In this document: positions 52,952 through 62,142 of the stretch, in pieces
Numbering within the stretch: position 1 is the first letter of the stretch
How the letters are laid out: the number at the start of each line of letters is the position of its first letter
Assembly: GCA_965223815.1 (NCBI GenBank)
Contig: OZ245019.1
Coordinates: 1,240,001-1,304,000, forward strand
Direction of reading: 5' to 3'
Source of the DNA: HKST-UBA178 sp965223815
GTDB taxonomy: Bacteria; Pseudomonadota; Gammaproteobacteria; Chromatiales; Chromatiaceae
DNA: 64,000 bases
Program-made: the position numbers and the translations under genes
The notes under the pieces: model-generated
Databases searched by the model: none
What the model saw: the letters and a program-made list of their open reading frames with translations, nothing else
What the model was told of the DNA's origin: nothing

Positions 52952-53686
52952 ATGCGGGAGGAGCCAAACTCTGTCATGAAAACGAATATAGCCTCCGGAT
53001 CAAATGGCGGGAGACTGGTACCTGGCCGTTTTCTGCTCCTGTCGATGACCCTGTTTGCCCTTATAGCCATCTACCCATTCTGGAATCGCAGCGCCCTTGG
53101 CATTGCCACCTTCGATCTGGTGTTCTGGGGCTTGATTCTGGTGAGCATTTACAGTCTCAGCAAGGCGCGTTGGAGTTTCTACATCGCCATGGGGCTGGCA
53201 TTGCCTGCGCTGGTCTCGGATATTGCCGTCTATTTCAATCAGTCTGAAGAACTTGTTTTGACCAGCTGTCTGCTCGATTTGCTGTTCCTGGTGTTTGTGA
53301 CCGCTGCGGTGATCTACCATGTGGTGCGTCAGGAACGGGTCAACCTGGACAAGATTTTGGGCGCGCTCTCCGCCTATCTGCTACTGGGTATGGTATGGGC
53401 GCTAATCTACGGTGCCCTGGAGTTGGCTCACCCAGGCTCGTTCTTACTTCCCCAGTTTCAGGGGATCCCGGGTACAGTGCCTCATTGGGGGGAGCTGGAC
53501 CATTTCGTCTATTACAGCCTGGTGACCCTGAGCACACTGGGATTTGGGGATATAGTACCAGTGACTCGGGAGGCGCGCGCCTGGTCGGCATTGGAGGCGA
53601 TTATGGGACAGCTCTATCTGGCGGTGCTGCTGGCCCGGTTGATCGGGCTACAGATCATTCAATCCCGACGTCAGGAATCCCCTTGA
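52952..53686 (+). CDS. Two-pore-type potassium ion channel protein
   Basis: 244 residues. About five helices at the N-terminus, then a pore region with FVYYSLVTLSTLGFGDIVPV: the selectivity filter reads TLGFGD, a common form of TVGYGD, followed by the last helix (EAIMGQLYLAVLLARLIGLQI). Likely an inner-membrane K+ channel of the ion-transport-2 family. ATG choice between 52952 and 52976 is open because both have poorly spaced purine-rich sites. Confidence 0.85.
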   Translation: MREEPNSVMKTNIASGSNGGRLVPGRFLLLSMTLFALIAIYPFWNRSALGIATFDLVFWGLILVSIYSLSKARWSFYIAMGLALPALVSDIAVYFNQSEELVLTSCLLDLLFLVFVTAAVIYHVVRQERVNLDKILGALSAYLLLGMVWALIYGALELAHPGSFLLPQFQGIPGTVPHWGELDHFVYYSLVTLSTLGFGDIVPVTREARAWSALEAIMGQLYLAVLLARLIGLQIIQSRRQESP

Positions 53687-54096
53687 TATCTATTCTGGTC
53701 AAGGTTTACTTGCGCAGTATCCTACTAACTTATTGATTTATAGAATATAATATCTGAGATGGGCTAAGGTGCATGTAGACCTGAATGTAGTCCAATTTAG
53801 TATCCTTAAGGATTAGTGAGCGAGTACATCACCGGGCATTCCAGCGGGGGTGTAGGGAGTTCTGAGGCGACACGGACCTATATCCACGGACCACGGATAA
53901 GACAGACGCAGGAGGCGGTGGAGAGGCTACAGGAGGTGGTTTGAGGAGTATCAGGAAGTAAATATCTGATCTTAGACTTTTCCCTCAATCCCCTGATAAT
54001 AATCAAGCTCAGACTGGATCCGCCGCTTTACATTACGATTATTAAGGCTGAATAATCGTCTGTAAGATGTTCCGAGAAGTGAAGTGCAGTGCTGTT
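53687..54096. other. Intergenic region without a supported gene
   Basis: About 410 AT-rich bases. It contains a 14-base palindrome (TATCCTTAAGGATA, near 53802) and direct runs of purines. No gene, RNA or mobile element end recognised. Confidence 0.5.
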
Positions 54097-54783
54097 ATGA
54101 AAAGCTGTTGGAGAATACTCCTCTTTTTCCTGATTGGTTTTAGCTCGTCTTTAGCCTTTCCGTATGACCGAGTCGAAAAAGAAACGGTAACAGTCTATCC
54201 CGTAAACGGAGATGTTAAGTATTGGAAAGAGACTCCAGCCGAAGGTCGTATCGTTGTTGCTCAGGGTATTGTTTACGGATCATTTGAATTGGAATTCAAC
54301 ACGTACTATTGGTATTCAGATCCCTGGGAAGGGTTCTACTCAGAGGACAATCCGTATGAGGAAACATGGGTTAGTTTTACCAACTTCCAATTGAATGCGA
54401 TAGTTAACTCAGTCGAGTTTTCGAGCTTAGATGAACATACAAACAAGATAGGCCAGCTAGAGGCAAGATTTACGGGAGACGCACCACCAAGCCGTCCCTA
54501 TAAAAGTAGGTTTCATGGCACTAGCAGCCCCTGCTATGACCGTAAAGGACCGCCGATACCTGGGAGGCATTACTGCTGGACAAATGGTCCTCCATCTGAA
54601 GAGATGTACGCAGAATTAGGTGATACCACTATTGAGATAAAATGGACGATTCGAGAAGAATCTCTTCAATACTATCCCGCCTATGAGTACACACTTATCG
54701 GAAGATTCAAATCCGAAAAACAACCACCAATGCCCCCCAGCAATACCCTACCCACGATCATCAAGCCGTTATTGTTGGATTGA
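54097..54783 (+). CDS. Secreted protein of unknown function
   Basis: About 228 residues. The ATG at 54097 gives a signal peptide (MKSCWRILLFFLIGF then SSSLA); 54067 is an alternative start. The mature protein is beta-rich and Tyr/Pro-rich, with two cysteines (CYDRKG and HYCWTNGP) that may form a disulfide. I do not recognise it. It is AT-richer than its flanks and stands alone between non-coding segments, which suggests recent arrival. Confidence 0.6.
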   Translation: MKSCWRILLFFLIGFSSSLAFPYDRVEKETVTVYPVNGDVKYWKETPAEGRIVVAQGIVYGSFELEFNTYYWYSDPWEGFYSEDNPYEETWVSFTNFQLNAIVNSVEFSSLDEHTNKIGQLEARFTGDAPPSRPYKSRFHGTSSPCYDRKGPPIPGRHYCWTNGPPSEEMYAELGDTTIEIKWTIREESLQYYPAYEYTLIGRFKSEKQPPMPPSNTLPTIIKPLLLD

Positions 54784-54820
54784 GTGGTAGTGGAGGGAAA
54801 ATCCATAGGCTGAATTTGAC

Positions 54821-54855
54821 CTGACAGTCACACCCTCGAAACCTGTGACTGTCAG
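54821..54855. terminator. Perfect 12-bp inverted repeat between convergent genes
   Basis: CTGACAGTCACA and TGTGACTGTCAG are separated by 11 bases. The right arm overlaps the stop of the YidD-like frame. It could be a bidirectional terminator; there is no clean T run, only AT-rich flanks. Confidence 0.5.
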
Positions 54856-55037
54856 ATTAAATTCCGACTACTGCTTATAAACTTCGCAACCCCAAATCGC
54901 ACTAGCACTCGATATCCAAATTCTGAACATGACATTCCGCCGTGCTGGGCTCGGTGAGCACAGGAAAACCCCATATACGGGGATAAGTGCCGTTGGTAGC
55001 CTCTTATAGCTCCAGCAAGGACGTAGCGAAAACTCAT
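54852..55037 (-). CDS. YidD-like small protein, possibly truncated
   Basis: About 61 residues from the ATG at 55037. It contains GYQRHLSPYMGFSCAHRAQH then GGMSCSEFGYRV, the Cys-containing core pattern of the YidD (haemolytic domain, DUF37) family, whose members help membrane protein insertion. The C-terminus ends soon after this core and its stop lies in an inverted repeat, so the gene may be cut short. The usual rnpA/yidC context is absent. Confidence 0.6.
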   Translation of the reverse strand: MSFRYVLAGAIRGYQRHLSPYMGFSCAHRAQHGGMSCSEFGYRVLVRFGVAKFISSSRNLI

Positions 55038-55202
55038 CGAGTGCTCGGTAGCTCTGAAAGGTACTGCCGATTGCCTCATCGACGTATTATGACCACAAGA
55101 CCCGGGAACAAGATCCTGACCGGGAATCCAACCGGTCGATGCGAAACCGCCACCTTGAGCCGGAAATCAAGCGCGTCTGGAAAGAGAACTTCGAGATCCC
55201 TG

Positions 55203-55868
55203 TCATCGTGCACCGTTTTGATTGCGCCCCTGCCCATTCTTTACCCGTTCAATCAGTTCCAGGACATAAGGTTTGATGCCGTCGACGATGACAGCAACTC
55301 CCTGGGCGTTGGGATGCAGGCCATCGGCTTGGTTCAACTCGGGTCTGGTTACCACCCCTTGGAGAAAGAATGGGTAGAGGACGGCATCGTAGGCCTCGGC
55401 AAGCTCAGGGTAGATGCGATCGAATGCCGCAGTATAGGACTCACCCAAGTTACGCGGGGCGTAGATACCTGCCAACAACACCGGTAGCCCTTCCGATTGC
55501 AGGCGATCCAGTATTGCGGTCAGGTTATTTCTGGTCACTTCCGGATCTATGGCGCGTAATCCGTCATTGGCGCCCAGTGCCAGGATGACGGCGTCAGGGC
55601 GATCCCCCAGGGCCCAATCCAGTCGCGCGAGCCCGCCGGAGGTAGTGTCTCCGGAGACGCCGGCGTTCAGAACCAGGACCGGAGGGTTATTGGTGCTTAG
55701 GGCATTTTCCAGCTGCGCGGTGAAGCCTTCCGACTGCCGGAGTCCGTATCCCGCAGTGAGGCTATCTCCCAAGGCTAGAATCCGAATGGGCTGGGCGCTA
55801 TGCACCAGTCCCGGTGCCAGGCAGAGGAGGGCGCATAGGGCCAGCATTTTCCAGAATGAAGAAACCAT
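55203..55868 (-). CDS. tesA: Multifunctional acyl-CoA thioesterase/lysophospholipase/arylesterase TesA
   Basis: About 221 residues from the ATG at 55868, with a signal peptide cut near VHSA. GDSL/SGNH motifs are visible: ALGDSLTAGYGL (Ser), NAGVSGDTTSGGL (Gly), LALGANDGLR (Asn) and DGLHPNAQG (Asp, His). A periplasmic esterase and thioesterase. It is divergent from the ABC transporter gene ybbA with about 70 bases between starts, the same neighbourhood as in E. coli. The frame is open upstream to 55901. Confidence 0.93.
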   Translation of the reverse strand: MVSSFWKMLALCALLCLAPGLVHSAQPIRILALGDSLTAGYGLRQSEGFTAQLENALSTNNPPVLVLNAGVSGDTTSGGLARLDWALGDRPDAVILALGANDGLRAIDPEVTRNNLTAILDRLQSEGLPVLLAGIYAPRNLGESYTAAFDRIYPELAEAYDAVLYPFFLQGVVTRPELNQADGLHPNAQGVAVIVDGIKPYVLELIERVKNGQGRNQNGAR

Positions 55869-55939
55869 ATTGAAAACAGCAGGTCCGATACCATTGTACA
55901 TTTTGAAAATCCGTACTTGCGATTGCCGGGGATGATATT

Positions 55940-56695
55940 TTGACAGCCGTTGAAGAACAACAGCAACAGGACAACATTGTAGAGCTGGTGGATGTGCACG
56001 TAACCCTGAACAGTGGTGCCGGGCCGGTGGACATCCTCAAAGGCATAGACTTGACTATCGAGGCCGGTGACACCGTCAGCGTAGTCGGCCCTTCGGGCGC
56101 GGGCAAGTCCACCATGATGATGATCATGGCTGGGTTGGAGAATCCAACCCGCGGCAGCGTACTAATCGCTTCCAAGGAGCTGACCCAACTCAACGAGGAT
56201 GAACTGGCGCTTTTCAGGCGGGACCACATAGGCATAGTGTTTCAGGCTTTTCATCTGGTGCCCACCATGACTGCGTTGGAGAATGTGGCGATTCCTCTGG
56301 AGTTTGCCGGCCGCGACGACGCGTTCGACCGGGCTCGTGATGAGTTGGTGACCGTGGGGTTGGGCCACCGGCTGGGGCATTACCCGGGCCAACTCTCCGG
56401 CGGGGAGCAGCAGCGAGTGGCTTTGGCTCGCGCCCTGGTTCCATCGCCCGCCCTGTTGCTGGCGGACGAACCGACGGGAAATCTCGATGGGCAGACCGGA
56501 GAGCAGATCATCGAGCTGATGTTTGAGTTGAGCCGGCAGCGGGGGACGACCCTGATCCTGATTACCCACGACATGCGCCTGGCCGGGCGTTGCCGCCGCA
56601 ATATCAGGATCGCGGACGGGTTGGTGCTCGATAGCGAAGAAGGGCAAGTGAGTCCGGCTCCGAGGCCAGCAGAGGTCAAGGCGCTTCGATCGTGA
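55940..56695 (+). CDS. ybbA: ABC transporter ATP-binding protein, YbbA type
   Basis: 251 residues with Walker A GPSGAGKSTMM near 52, Q-loop, signature LSGGEQQRVALARAL near 150 and Walker B LLLADEPTGNLD near 172. It belongs to the LolD/MacB-like subgroup. A TTG start is used (GGGGA upstream), as no suitable ATG is in frame. It overlaps the permease gene by 4 bases (GTGA). With YbbP it forms a transporter probably acting on envelope lipids or proteins; the substrate is not established. Confidence 0.9.
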   Translation: MTAVEEQQQQDNIVELVDVHVTLNSGAGPVDILKGIDLTIEAGDTVSVVGPSGAGKSTMMMIMAGLENPTRGSVLIASKELTQLNEDELALFRRDHIGIVFQAFHLVPTMTALENVAIPLEFAGRDDAFDRARDELVTVGLGHRLGHYPGQLSGGEQQRVALARALVPSPALLLADEPTGNLDGQTGEQIIELMFELSRQRGTTLILITHDMRLAGRCRRNIRIADGLVLDSEEGQVSPAPRPAEVKALRS

Positions 56696-59235
56696 CCACT
56701 ATGCCCTGGCGTTTTACCACCGCGCTTGCCATAGCCCGACGGGAACTGCGGGGAGGGTTGGGAGGATTCCGAATATTTCTTGCCTGCCTGGCGCTGGGCG
56801 TGGCGGCCATCGCCAGCGTGCAGTCTGTGTCCAACGCAATTTTGCAAGGCCTCCGGGATGACGGCCAGGGCATCCTCGGCGGTGATGTCTCAATACAGTC
56901 GCTCTACCGTGGGCTGGATGCCGAAGCGCAAGCCTTTGTCACCCGCGAAACCGAGGAGATCACGCACTACATCGAAATGCGGACTATGGCCCGCTCCGCC
57001 CAGGGGGAAGAGAGCACGCTGGTGGAACTCAAGAGCGTGGACGTCAAGTATCCCCTCTATGGGCGTGTGCGATTGAGCGAAGGTATCGACTTCAAGGGGG
57101 TGCTGGACCGGCGGCAAGGCTTGTGGGGTGCGATAGTGGAGCCCTCGGTTGTACAGCGGCTGGGAGTGGCAGAGGGTGGGCGCATTCGTATCGGAGGCCT
57201 GGAACTCGAGGTGCGGGGGGTTATCGAACGAGAGCCCGATCGAGTGGGGGGCGGGGTGCAGTTCGGGCTGGGCCCCAGGGTCATGATCAGCATGGGTGCG
57301 ATCGAGGAGACCGGTCTACTGCAGCAGGGCAGTTTGATCTATCACCACTATCGCCTGAAGCTTCCCCAGGGTGCCGATCCGGATCGTTTTCTTTCGTCCT
57401 TGGACGAGGCATTCCCCGATGCGGATTGGCGGGTGCGCGACTACCGAAACGCCTCCCCCCGAATAGAGCGAATGGTCAATCGACTCACACTCTTTCTCAC
57501 CCTGGTGGGATTGACCGCCTTGCTGGTGGGTGGTGTTGGGGTCAGCAATGCCGTGAAGGCTTACCTGGATACCAAGATAAAGACCATCGCCACCCTCAAA
57601 TGCGTTGGCGCCTCCAACCTTGCTGTGTTCCAGATCTACATGGCACAGGTGTTGACACTGGCGGCGGCGGGGATATTGATCGGCTTGGTGCTGGGCGCCA
57701 TGGTGCCTCCATTGGCTTCCATGGTTCTGCAGGAGGCACTGCCCTTCGAACTCTCGTTGCAAGTTCATGCCAAACCATTGTTGATTTCGGCGCTCTTTGG
57801 CCTCCTGGTGACGCTCTCGTTCTCGATATGGCCATTGGCCAGAGTCCACCAGGTGCCGGCAGCCGTGCTGTTCAGAAGCGGTATCTCCTCAACGGCGCCC
57901 TGGCCAGGGTGGGGCTACCTGGTAGCCGTGGCGTTAAGCGGTTTGTCTCTGGCCGCTCTGGTTATTGTTTCCACCAGCGATCTGCGCTTTGCCGCCTGGT
58001 TCGTGATCGGTGCTGCGGTCACTATGTTGATATTCAGGTTGGCTGCGTGGGTGCTGCTGAGATTGACCGCCGCCATGGGGCGTTCCCGTCATCCCGGACT
58101 GAGGCTGGCTTTGGCCAATTTGCAGCGGCCTGGAGCGCCAACCGCAAATGTGGTTTTGTCCCTGGGGCTGGGTCTCACTGTGCTGGTCGCGATCATGTTA
58201 ATCGAGGCCAATATGTCGCGGCAGGTGAAAGAGAGCATCCCGGAGAAGGCACCGGCATTTTTCTTCATCGATATTCAATCTCAGCAGATGGCGCCCTTCG
58301 AGCGGCTGCTGGCCGGAATCGGGGGGGTAGAGGATTTGCAGAAGGTGCCTTATTTTCGCGGCCGCATCGTGTCGATAAAGGGTGAGCCGCCGGAGGCGTT
58401 GCTCACTGCGCCGGAATACGAGTGGATGATCCGGGGGGATCGTGGGCTCAGTTACGCAGAGAGCAAGCCCGACAACACCACTGTCATAGATGGTGACTGG
58501 TGGCCCGCGGACTACCGGGGGCCACCGCTACTCTCGATTCACAAGGACGTCAGTGAGGGTTTCGGCGTGGCTGTCGGCGACCCCATAACATTGAACGTGC
58601 TGGGTCGTGAAATAACCGCCGAGGTGGCCAATATCCGGGAGCTAGAGTGGAGCAGCATGCAGATCAACTTCGCCATCATGTTTTCTCCGGAACCCCTGCG
58701 AAGCGCCCCCCACACTTTTATCGCCACGGTCGGTGCTACTCCTGCCGCTGAACCCGAAGTGCGACGCCAGGTAACGACGGATTTCCCCAATATCACCCAG
58801 GTCAGCATCCGCGAGGCGTTGCAGCGGGTAAATGAAATTCTGCTCAACATAGGAACCGCAGTGCGTTCGGTAGCCGGGGTCACCCTGATTGCCGGTACCC
58901 TGGTGCTGGCGGGAGCGGTCGCCGCAGGTCACCGGCGGCGGGTCTATGACAGTGTCGTCCTCAAGGTGTTGGGGGCCACTCGCAGACGGGTACTCTCCGC
59001 CTTCCTCATCGAATATGGATTGTTGGGACTGATAACGGCATTGATTGCGGCGGTGATCGGAAGCGTTGCTGCCTGGGCCGTGCTCACGTGGGTCATGAAA
59101 GCCGGTTGGCAGTTCATGCCTTCCGTGGTGATCGTCACGACCCTGTTGTGTACTCTGACCACGCTGGCCCTCGGTTTTATCGGAACCTGGCGCGCATTGG
59201 GTCAGAAAGCCGCGCCCCTGTTGAGGAACGAATGA
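56692..59235 (+). CDS. ybbP: ABC transporter permease, YbbP/FtsX-like
   Basis: 847 residues, a GTG start. A first helix (about 25-45) and a large periplasmic domain are followed by three helices around 270-400, a second block of helices (410-500), another periplasmic part and three last helices (730-840): a duplicated FtsX/MacB permease layout as in YbbP. Sequence marks include MTTMPWRFTTALAIARRELRG at the start and VLKVLGATRRRVLSAFLIEY. It partners with YbbA. Confidence 0.9.
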   Translation: MTTMPWRFTTALAIARRELRGGLGGFRIFLACLALGVAAIASVQSVSNAILQGLRDDGQGILGGDVSIQSLYRGLDAEAQAFVTRETEEITHYIEMRTMARSAQGEESTLVELKSVDVKYPLYGRVRLSEGIDFKGVLDRRQGLWGAIVEPSVVQRLGVAEGGRIRIGGLELEVRGVIEREPDRVGGGVQFGLGPRVMISMGAIEETGLLQQGSLIYHHYRLKLPQGADPDRFLSSLDEAFPDADWRVRDYRNASPRIERMVNRLTLFLTLVGLTALLVGGVGVSNAVKAYLDTKIKTIATLKCVGASNLAVFQIYMAQVLTLAAAGILIGLVLGAMVPPLASMVLQEALPFELSLQVHAKPLLISALFGLLVTLSFSIWPLARVHQVPAAVLFRSGISSTAPWPGWGYLVAVALSGLSLAALVIVSTSDLRFAAWFVIGAAVTMLIFRLAAWVLLRLTAAMGRSRHPGLRLALANLQRPGAPTANVVLSLGLGLTVLVAIMLIEANMSRQVKESIPEKAPAFFFIDIQSQQMAPFERLLAGIGGVEDLQKVPYFRGRIVSIKGEPPEALLTAPEYEWMIRGDRGLSYAESKPDNTTVIDGDWWPADYRGPPLLSIHKDVSEGFGVAVGDPITLNVLGREITAEVANIRELEWSSMQINFAIMFSPEPLRSAPHTFIATVGATPAAEPEVRRQVTTDFPNITQVSIREALQRVNEILLNIGTAVRSVAGVTLIAGTLVLAGAVAAGHRRRVYDSVVLKVLGATRRRVLSAFLIEYGLLGLITALIAAVIGSVAAWAVLTWVMKAGWQFMPSVVIVTTLLCTLTTLALGFIGTWRALGQKAAPLLRNE

Positions 59236-60161
59236 GACGTCGCCCAGGGCATTCCGGTATGCCGACACCTTGGCCCTGGTTGGCAGCGACCTCACTGCTG
59301 ATACTGGTGGCCTGCAGTAAGACAGAGATGTTCTACCGCAATGTCGACTGGATGCTGGAGCGCTATGCTGCCAAGTCCGTGGATGTGAACGAGACGCAGC
59401 TGGCCCGTTGGCGCCCAGAGATGGAAGCCATTCTGCAACGGCACGAGACCCAGGAGTTGCCTCTGATCTCGGACTATTTCGGCCTCTTGCTATTGGCCCT
59501 GGATGGATCGCAGGGTGCAGCCGTGGATGGCCGTTGTCTGCTGTCGGCTGCGACCCTGGTCTACACCCGGCAGGCGATACTGGCAGCCGACTTGGCGGCC
59601 CCGCTACTGGCTATGCTGGAAGCTTCACAGATCCAACACTTATCCGGTTACTTGGCGCAGCGGCGTGACCGATATCGCGAACGTTATCTGCAGGGGGAGC
59701 TAGAGCAGCAAGTCGAGGCTCGTACGGATCGCCTTGTGGAAAGGATCGAGGGCTGGACGGGAACATTGAATCGAGCGCAGCAGCAACGGGTTGAACGTCT
59801 CTCGGGTGATCTGCCAGATATCGCCGGCCACTGGCTAAACTACAGGGAGCAACAAGAAACAGTGTTGCTTTCTCTGCTGGCAGAGGGCGCGGACGAACAG
59901 CGGCTGCGGGCACACCTGCTCGGTTGGTGGATGCCTTGGACTCGTGGGGGAAGCGAATTTACCCAGACCTGGCAATTGGCGGAGTCTGAATTTATAGCTT
60001 TCTTGGATGATTTCGCAATCTCCCTAGAGCAACAGCAGCGGGCCCATTTCAGAGACCGCCTGCTGCAACTGCGTGCTGATCTGGAGGCCATCAACGGGGG
60101 ACAGCCCAGAGCCGTAAGGGAGACCCCCGGGGTATTCAGCTGCGAACCGTTATCGATTTGA
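59232..60161 (+). CDS. DUF6279-type lipoprotein
   Basis: About 309 residues from the ATG at 59232, which overlaps the permease stop (ATGA). A long Pro-rich N-terminus leads to the lipobox LLILVAC near residue 28; KTEMFYRNVDWMLERYA is typical of DUF6279. The rest is an all-helical, Gln/Arg-rich domain. It is presumably outer-membrane-associated and may assist the YbbA/YbbP transporter, judged from coupling alone. Confidence 0.82.
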   Translation: MRRRPGHSGMPTPWPWLAATSLLILVACSKTEMFYRNVDWMLERYAAKSVDVNETQLARWRPEMEAILQRHETQELPLISDYFGLLLLALDGSQGAAVDGRCLLSAATLVYTRQAILAADLAAPLLAMLEASQIQHLSGYLAQRRDRYRERYLQGELEQQVEARTDRLVERIEGWTGTLNRAQQQRVERLSGDLPDIAGHWLNYREQQETVLLSLLAEGADEQRLRAHLLGWWMPWTRGGSEFTQTWQLAESEFIAFLDDFAISLEQQQRAHFRDRLLQLRADLEAINGGQPRAVRETPGVFSCEPLSI

Positions 60162-60301
60162 AAAACATTTCCTGGATGTTTCTCTTTGTCGACAGTTCAC
60201 CACTCTCGACAACAATGAAGCGACGGGCTCAATATGGAACCGGGGCTGGCCCGGACAGCGGCATCAGCTAAATCCACCAATTAGTGCATTGTAATAACCC
60301 C

Positions 60302-60330
60302 TTGCAAAAAATAATATCCGACTATATAAC
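60302..60330 (+). promoter_or_regulatory. Predicted sigma-70 promoter of the suf operon
   Basis: TTGCAA and TATAAC are separated by 17 bases. The predicted IscR site covers the spacer and -10 box. Confidence 0.5.
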
Positions 60331-60338
60331 TAGGTTAT
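60314..60338 (+). promoter_or_regulatory. Predicted IscR type 1 binding site upstream of suf
   Basis: The 25-base stretch ATATCCGACT...ACTAGGTTAT matches the recalled E. coli type 1 consensus at 20 of 25 positions by eye. It overlaps the predicted -10 box. The site before iscR shares the ATA...GA...GGTTAT pattern, which suggests isc and suf are under joint IscR control. Confidence 0.6.
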
Positions 60339-60379
60339 AATGTCGGTCAGGCCCGAAGAGGGCAGGGAGAGCGTAAATC

Positions 60380-60586
60380 ATGTGGTTCAGTAGAGAGTGC
60401 TGCGGCGGGCCAGTGTTGGCCATGTTCGCAATGTGTGTCGGTATCGGTTTGATGCTGGTACTATTCTCCGCCTACGTTCCGGCACTGGTTTTCTTCGCCG
60501 CCGGTGTGTCGACCCAGGCGCTTTGCCTTCTCATGGGTCGCAGCCGCTGTCACAGAAGGTTGGGATCCCGGCAGTCAATGGGCTGA
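60380..60586 (+). CDS. Small membrane protein at the head of the suf operon
   Basis: 68 residues, with GGGAGAG upstream of the ATG. It has two hydrophobic stretches (about 12-32 and 33-52), a CC pair at residues 7-8 and a basic Cys-containing tail. It lies after the predicted IscR-controlled promoter and 56 bases before sufB. I do not recognise it. It may be a membrane adapter or simply a co-transcribed gene. Confidence 0.6.
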   Translation: MWFSRECCGGPVLAMFAMCVGIGLMLVLFSAYVPALVFFAAGVSTQALCLLMGRSRCHRRLGSRQSMG

Positions 60587-60642
60587 AAATTTTTTGCTAT
60601 TAAAACCCAGTAAATTAGTAGGATAATCTTTGGAGCGACAGC

Positions 60643-62088
60643 ATGGCACAACCCGACGCGGGTGTTGAACAAATCATTGAGTCCGAATATCAGCAGGGCT
60701 TCGTAACCGATATCGATTCGGACACACTGCCCCCTGGGCTCAGTGAAGAGGTCATTCGCACCATATCCGAACGCAAACAGGAGCCCGAGTGGATGCTGGA
60801 GTACCGGCTCCGGGCCTACCGCCATTGGCTCACGCTTAAGCAGCCGAAGTGGGCGGCGCTGCAGTTACAGCCCATCGATTTTCAGGGGATATCTTATTAC
60901 TCATCCCCCAAGAAGGTGGAGGGCCCCAAAAGTCTGGACGAAGTCGATCCTGAGTTGTTGGCTACCTATGAAAAGCTGGGCATACCCTTGGAAGAGCAGA
61001 AGGCGTTGGCAGGGGTCGCGGTCGATGCGGTGTTTGACAGTGTCTCCGTGGCAACAACTTTTCGTGAGACTTTGGCGGAGGCCGGTGTCATATTCTGTTC
61101 TATGTCCGAGGCCGTGCGCGAATATCCGGATCTCGTGCAGCAGTACCTGGGCACCGTGGTTCCCCACCAGGACAACTTTTTTGCCGCCCTCAATAGCGCG
61201 GTTTTCAGCGACGGTACCTTTGTGTTCGTGCCCAGGGGCGTGCGATGCCCCATGGAGCTCTCCACCTACTTCCGTATAAACGAAGCCAAGACCGGGCAAT
61301 TTGAGCGCACCTTGATCGTTGCCGAAGAGGGTAGTCACGTCAGCTACCTGGAGGGCTGCACGGCCCCCATGCGGGACGAAAATCAGCTTCACGCTGCGGT
61401 AGTCGAGTTGGTGGCTCTGGAGGACGCAAAAATCAAATACTCCACGGTCCAGAACTGGTACCCGGGAGACAATCAGGGACGTGGAGGTATTTACAACTTC
61501 GTGACCAAACGCGGCGACTGCCGCGGCGATCGATCTCACATCTCCTGGACCCAGGTGGAGACCGGTTCGGCAATCACCTGGAAGTACCCGAGCTGTATCC
61601 TCCGGGGCCGGGATTCGGTGGGAGAGTTTTACTCTGTGGCAGTGACCAAGGGGCGTCAGCAGGCTGATACCGGCACCAAGATGATCCACATCGGTGAAAA
61701 CAGCCGTAGCACCATTGTCTCCAAGGGAATTTCGGCGATGGAGGCGAGCAACGCCTATCGCGGGCTGGTGCGAATTGCCGGCAAAGCGGAAAACGCCCGT
61801 AACCACACGCAGTGCGATTCACTGTTGATCGGAGACCGTTGTGGTGCGCACACCTACCCTTATATCGAGGTTAAGAACCCCACTGCCCGGGTGGAACACG
61901 AGGCGACGACTTCGAAGGTGGGAGAGGACCAGCTCTACTACTGCCGCCAGCGGGGACTCTCCGAGGAGGATGCGGTTTCCATGATCATCAACGGATTTTG
62001 TAAGGAGGTTTTCAGGGAGCTTCCGATGGAGTTCGCTGTGGAGGCGCAAAAACTCCTTTCAATTAGCCTTGAGGGCGCTGTGGGCTAG
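60643..62088 (+). CDS. sufB: Fe-S cluster assembly scaffold SufB
   Basis: 481 residues with the family signatures: LEYRLRAYRHWL, YYSSPKK, GVIFCSMSEAV and the C-terminal beta helix with VSYLEGCTAPMRDENQLHAA and VEHEATTSKVGEDQLYYCRQ (late cysteine and acidic ligand). It forms the SufBCD complex that builds clusters under stress or iron limitation. First conserved gene of the operon. Confidence 0.97.
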   Translation: MAQPDAGVEQIIESEYQQGFVTDIDSDTLPPGLSEEVIRTISERKQEPEWMLEYRLRAYRHWLTLKQPKWAALQLQPIDFQGISYYSSPKKVEGPKSLDEVDPELLATYEKLGIPLEEQKALAGVAVDAVFDSVSVATTFRETLAEAGVIFCSMSEAVREYPDLVQQYLGTVVPHQDNFFAALNSAVFSDGTFVFVPRGVRCPMELSTYFRINEAKTGQFERTLIVAEEGSHVSYLEGCTAPMRDENQLHAAVVELVALEDAKIKYSTVQNWYPGDNQGRGGIYNFVTKRGDCRGDRSHISWTQVETGSAITWKYPSCILRGRDSVGEFYSVAVTKGRQQADTGTKMIHIGENSRSTIVSKGISAMEASNAYRGLVRIAGKAENARNHTQCDSLLIGDRCGAHTYPYIEVKNPTARVEHEATTSKVGEDQLYYCRQRGLSEEDAVSMIINGFCKEVFRELPMEFAVEAQKLLSISLEGAVG

Positions 62089-62142
62089 CTGAGCGCAAGC
62101 CTTCGTACAACCAAAACCAATCACAAGGGATCACCAATAGAG

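Noticed and set aside
57123..58385. A second plus-strand frame of 420 codons inside ybbP
   Set aside because: Out-of-frame shadow caused by high GC content; the ybbP frame has consistent domains.
60901..61806. Minus-strand open frame of 301 codons in sufB
   Set aside because: Antisense shadow of sufB, no protein features.
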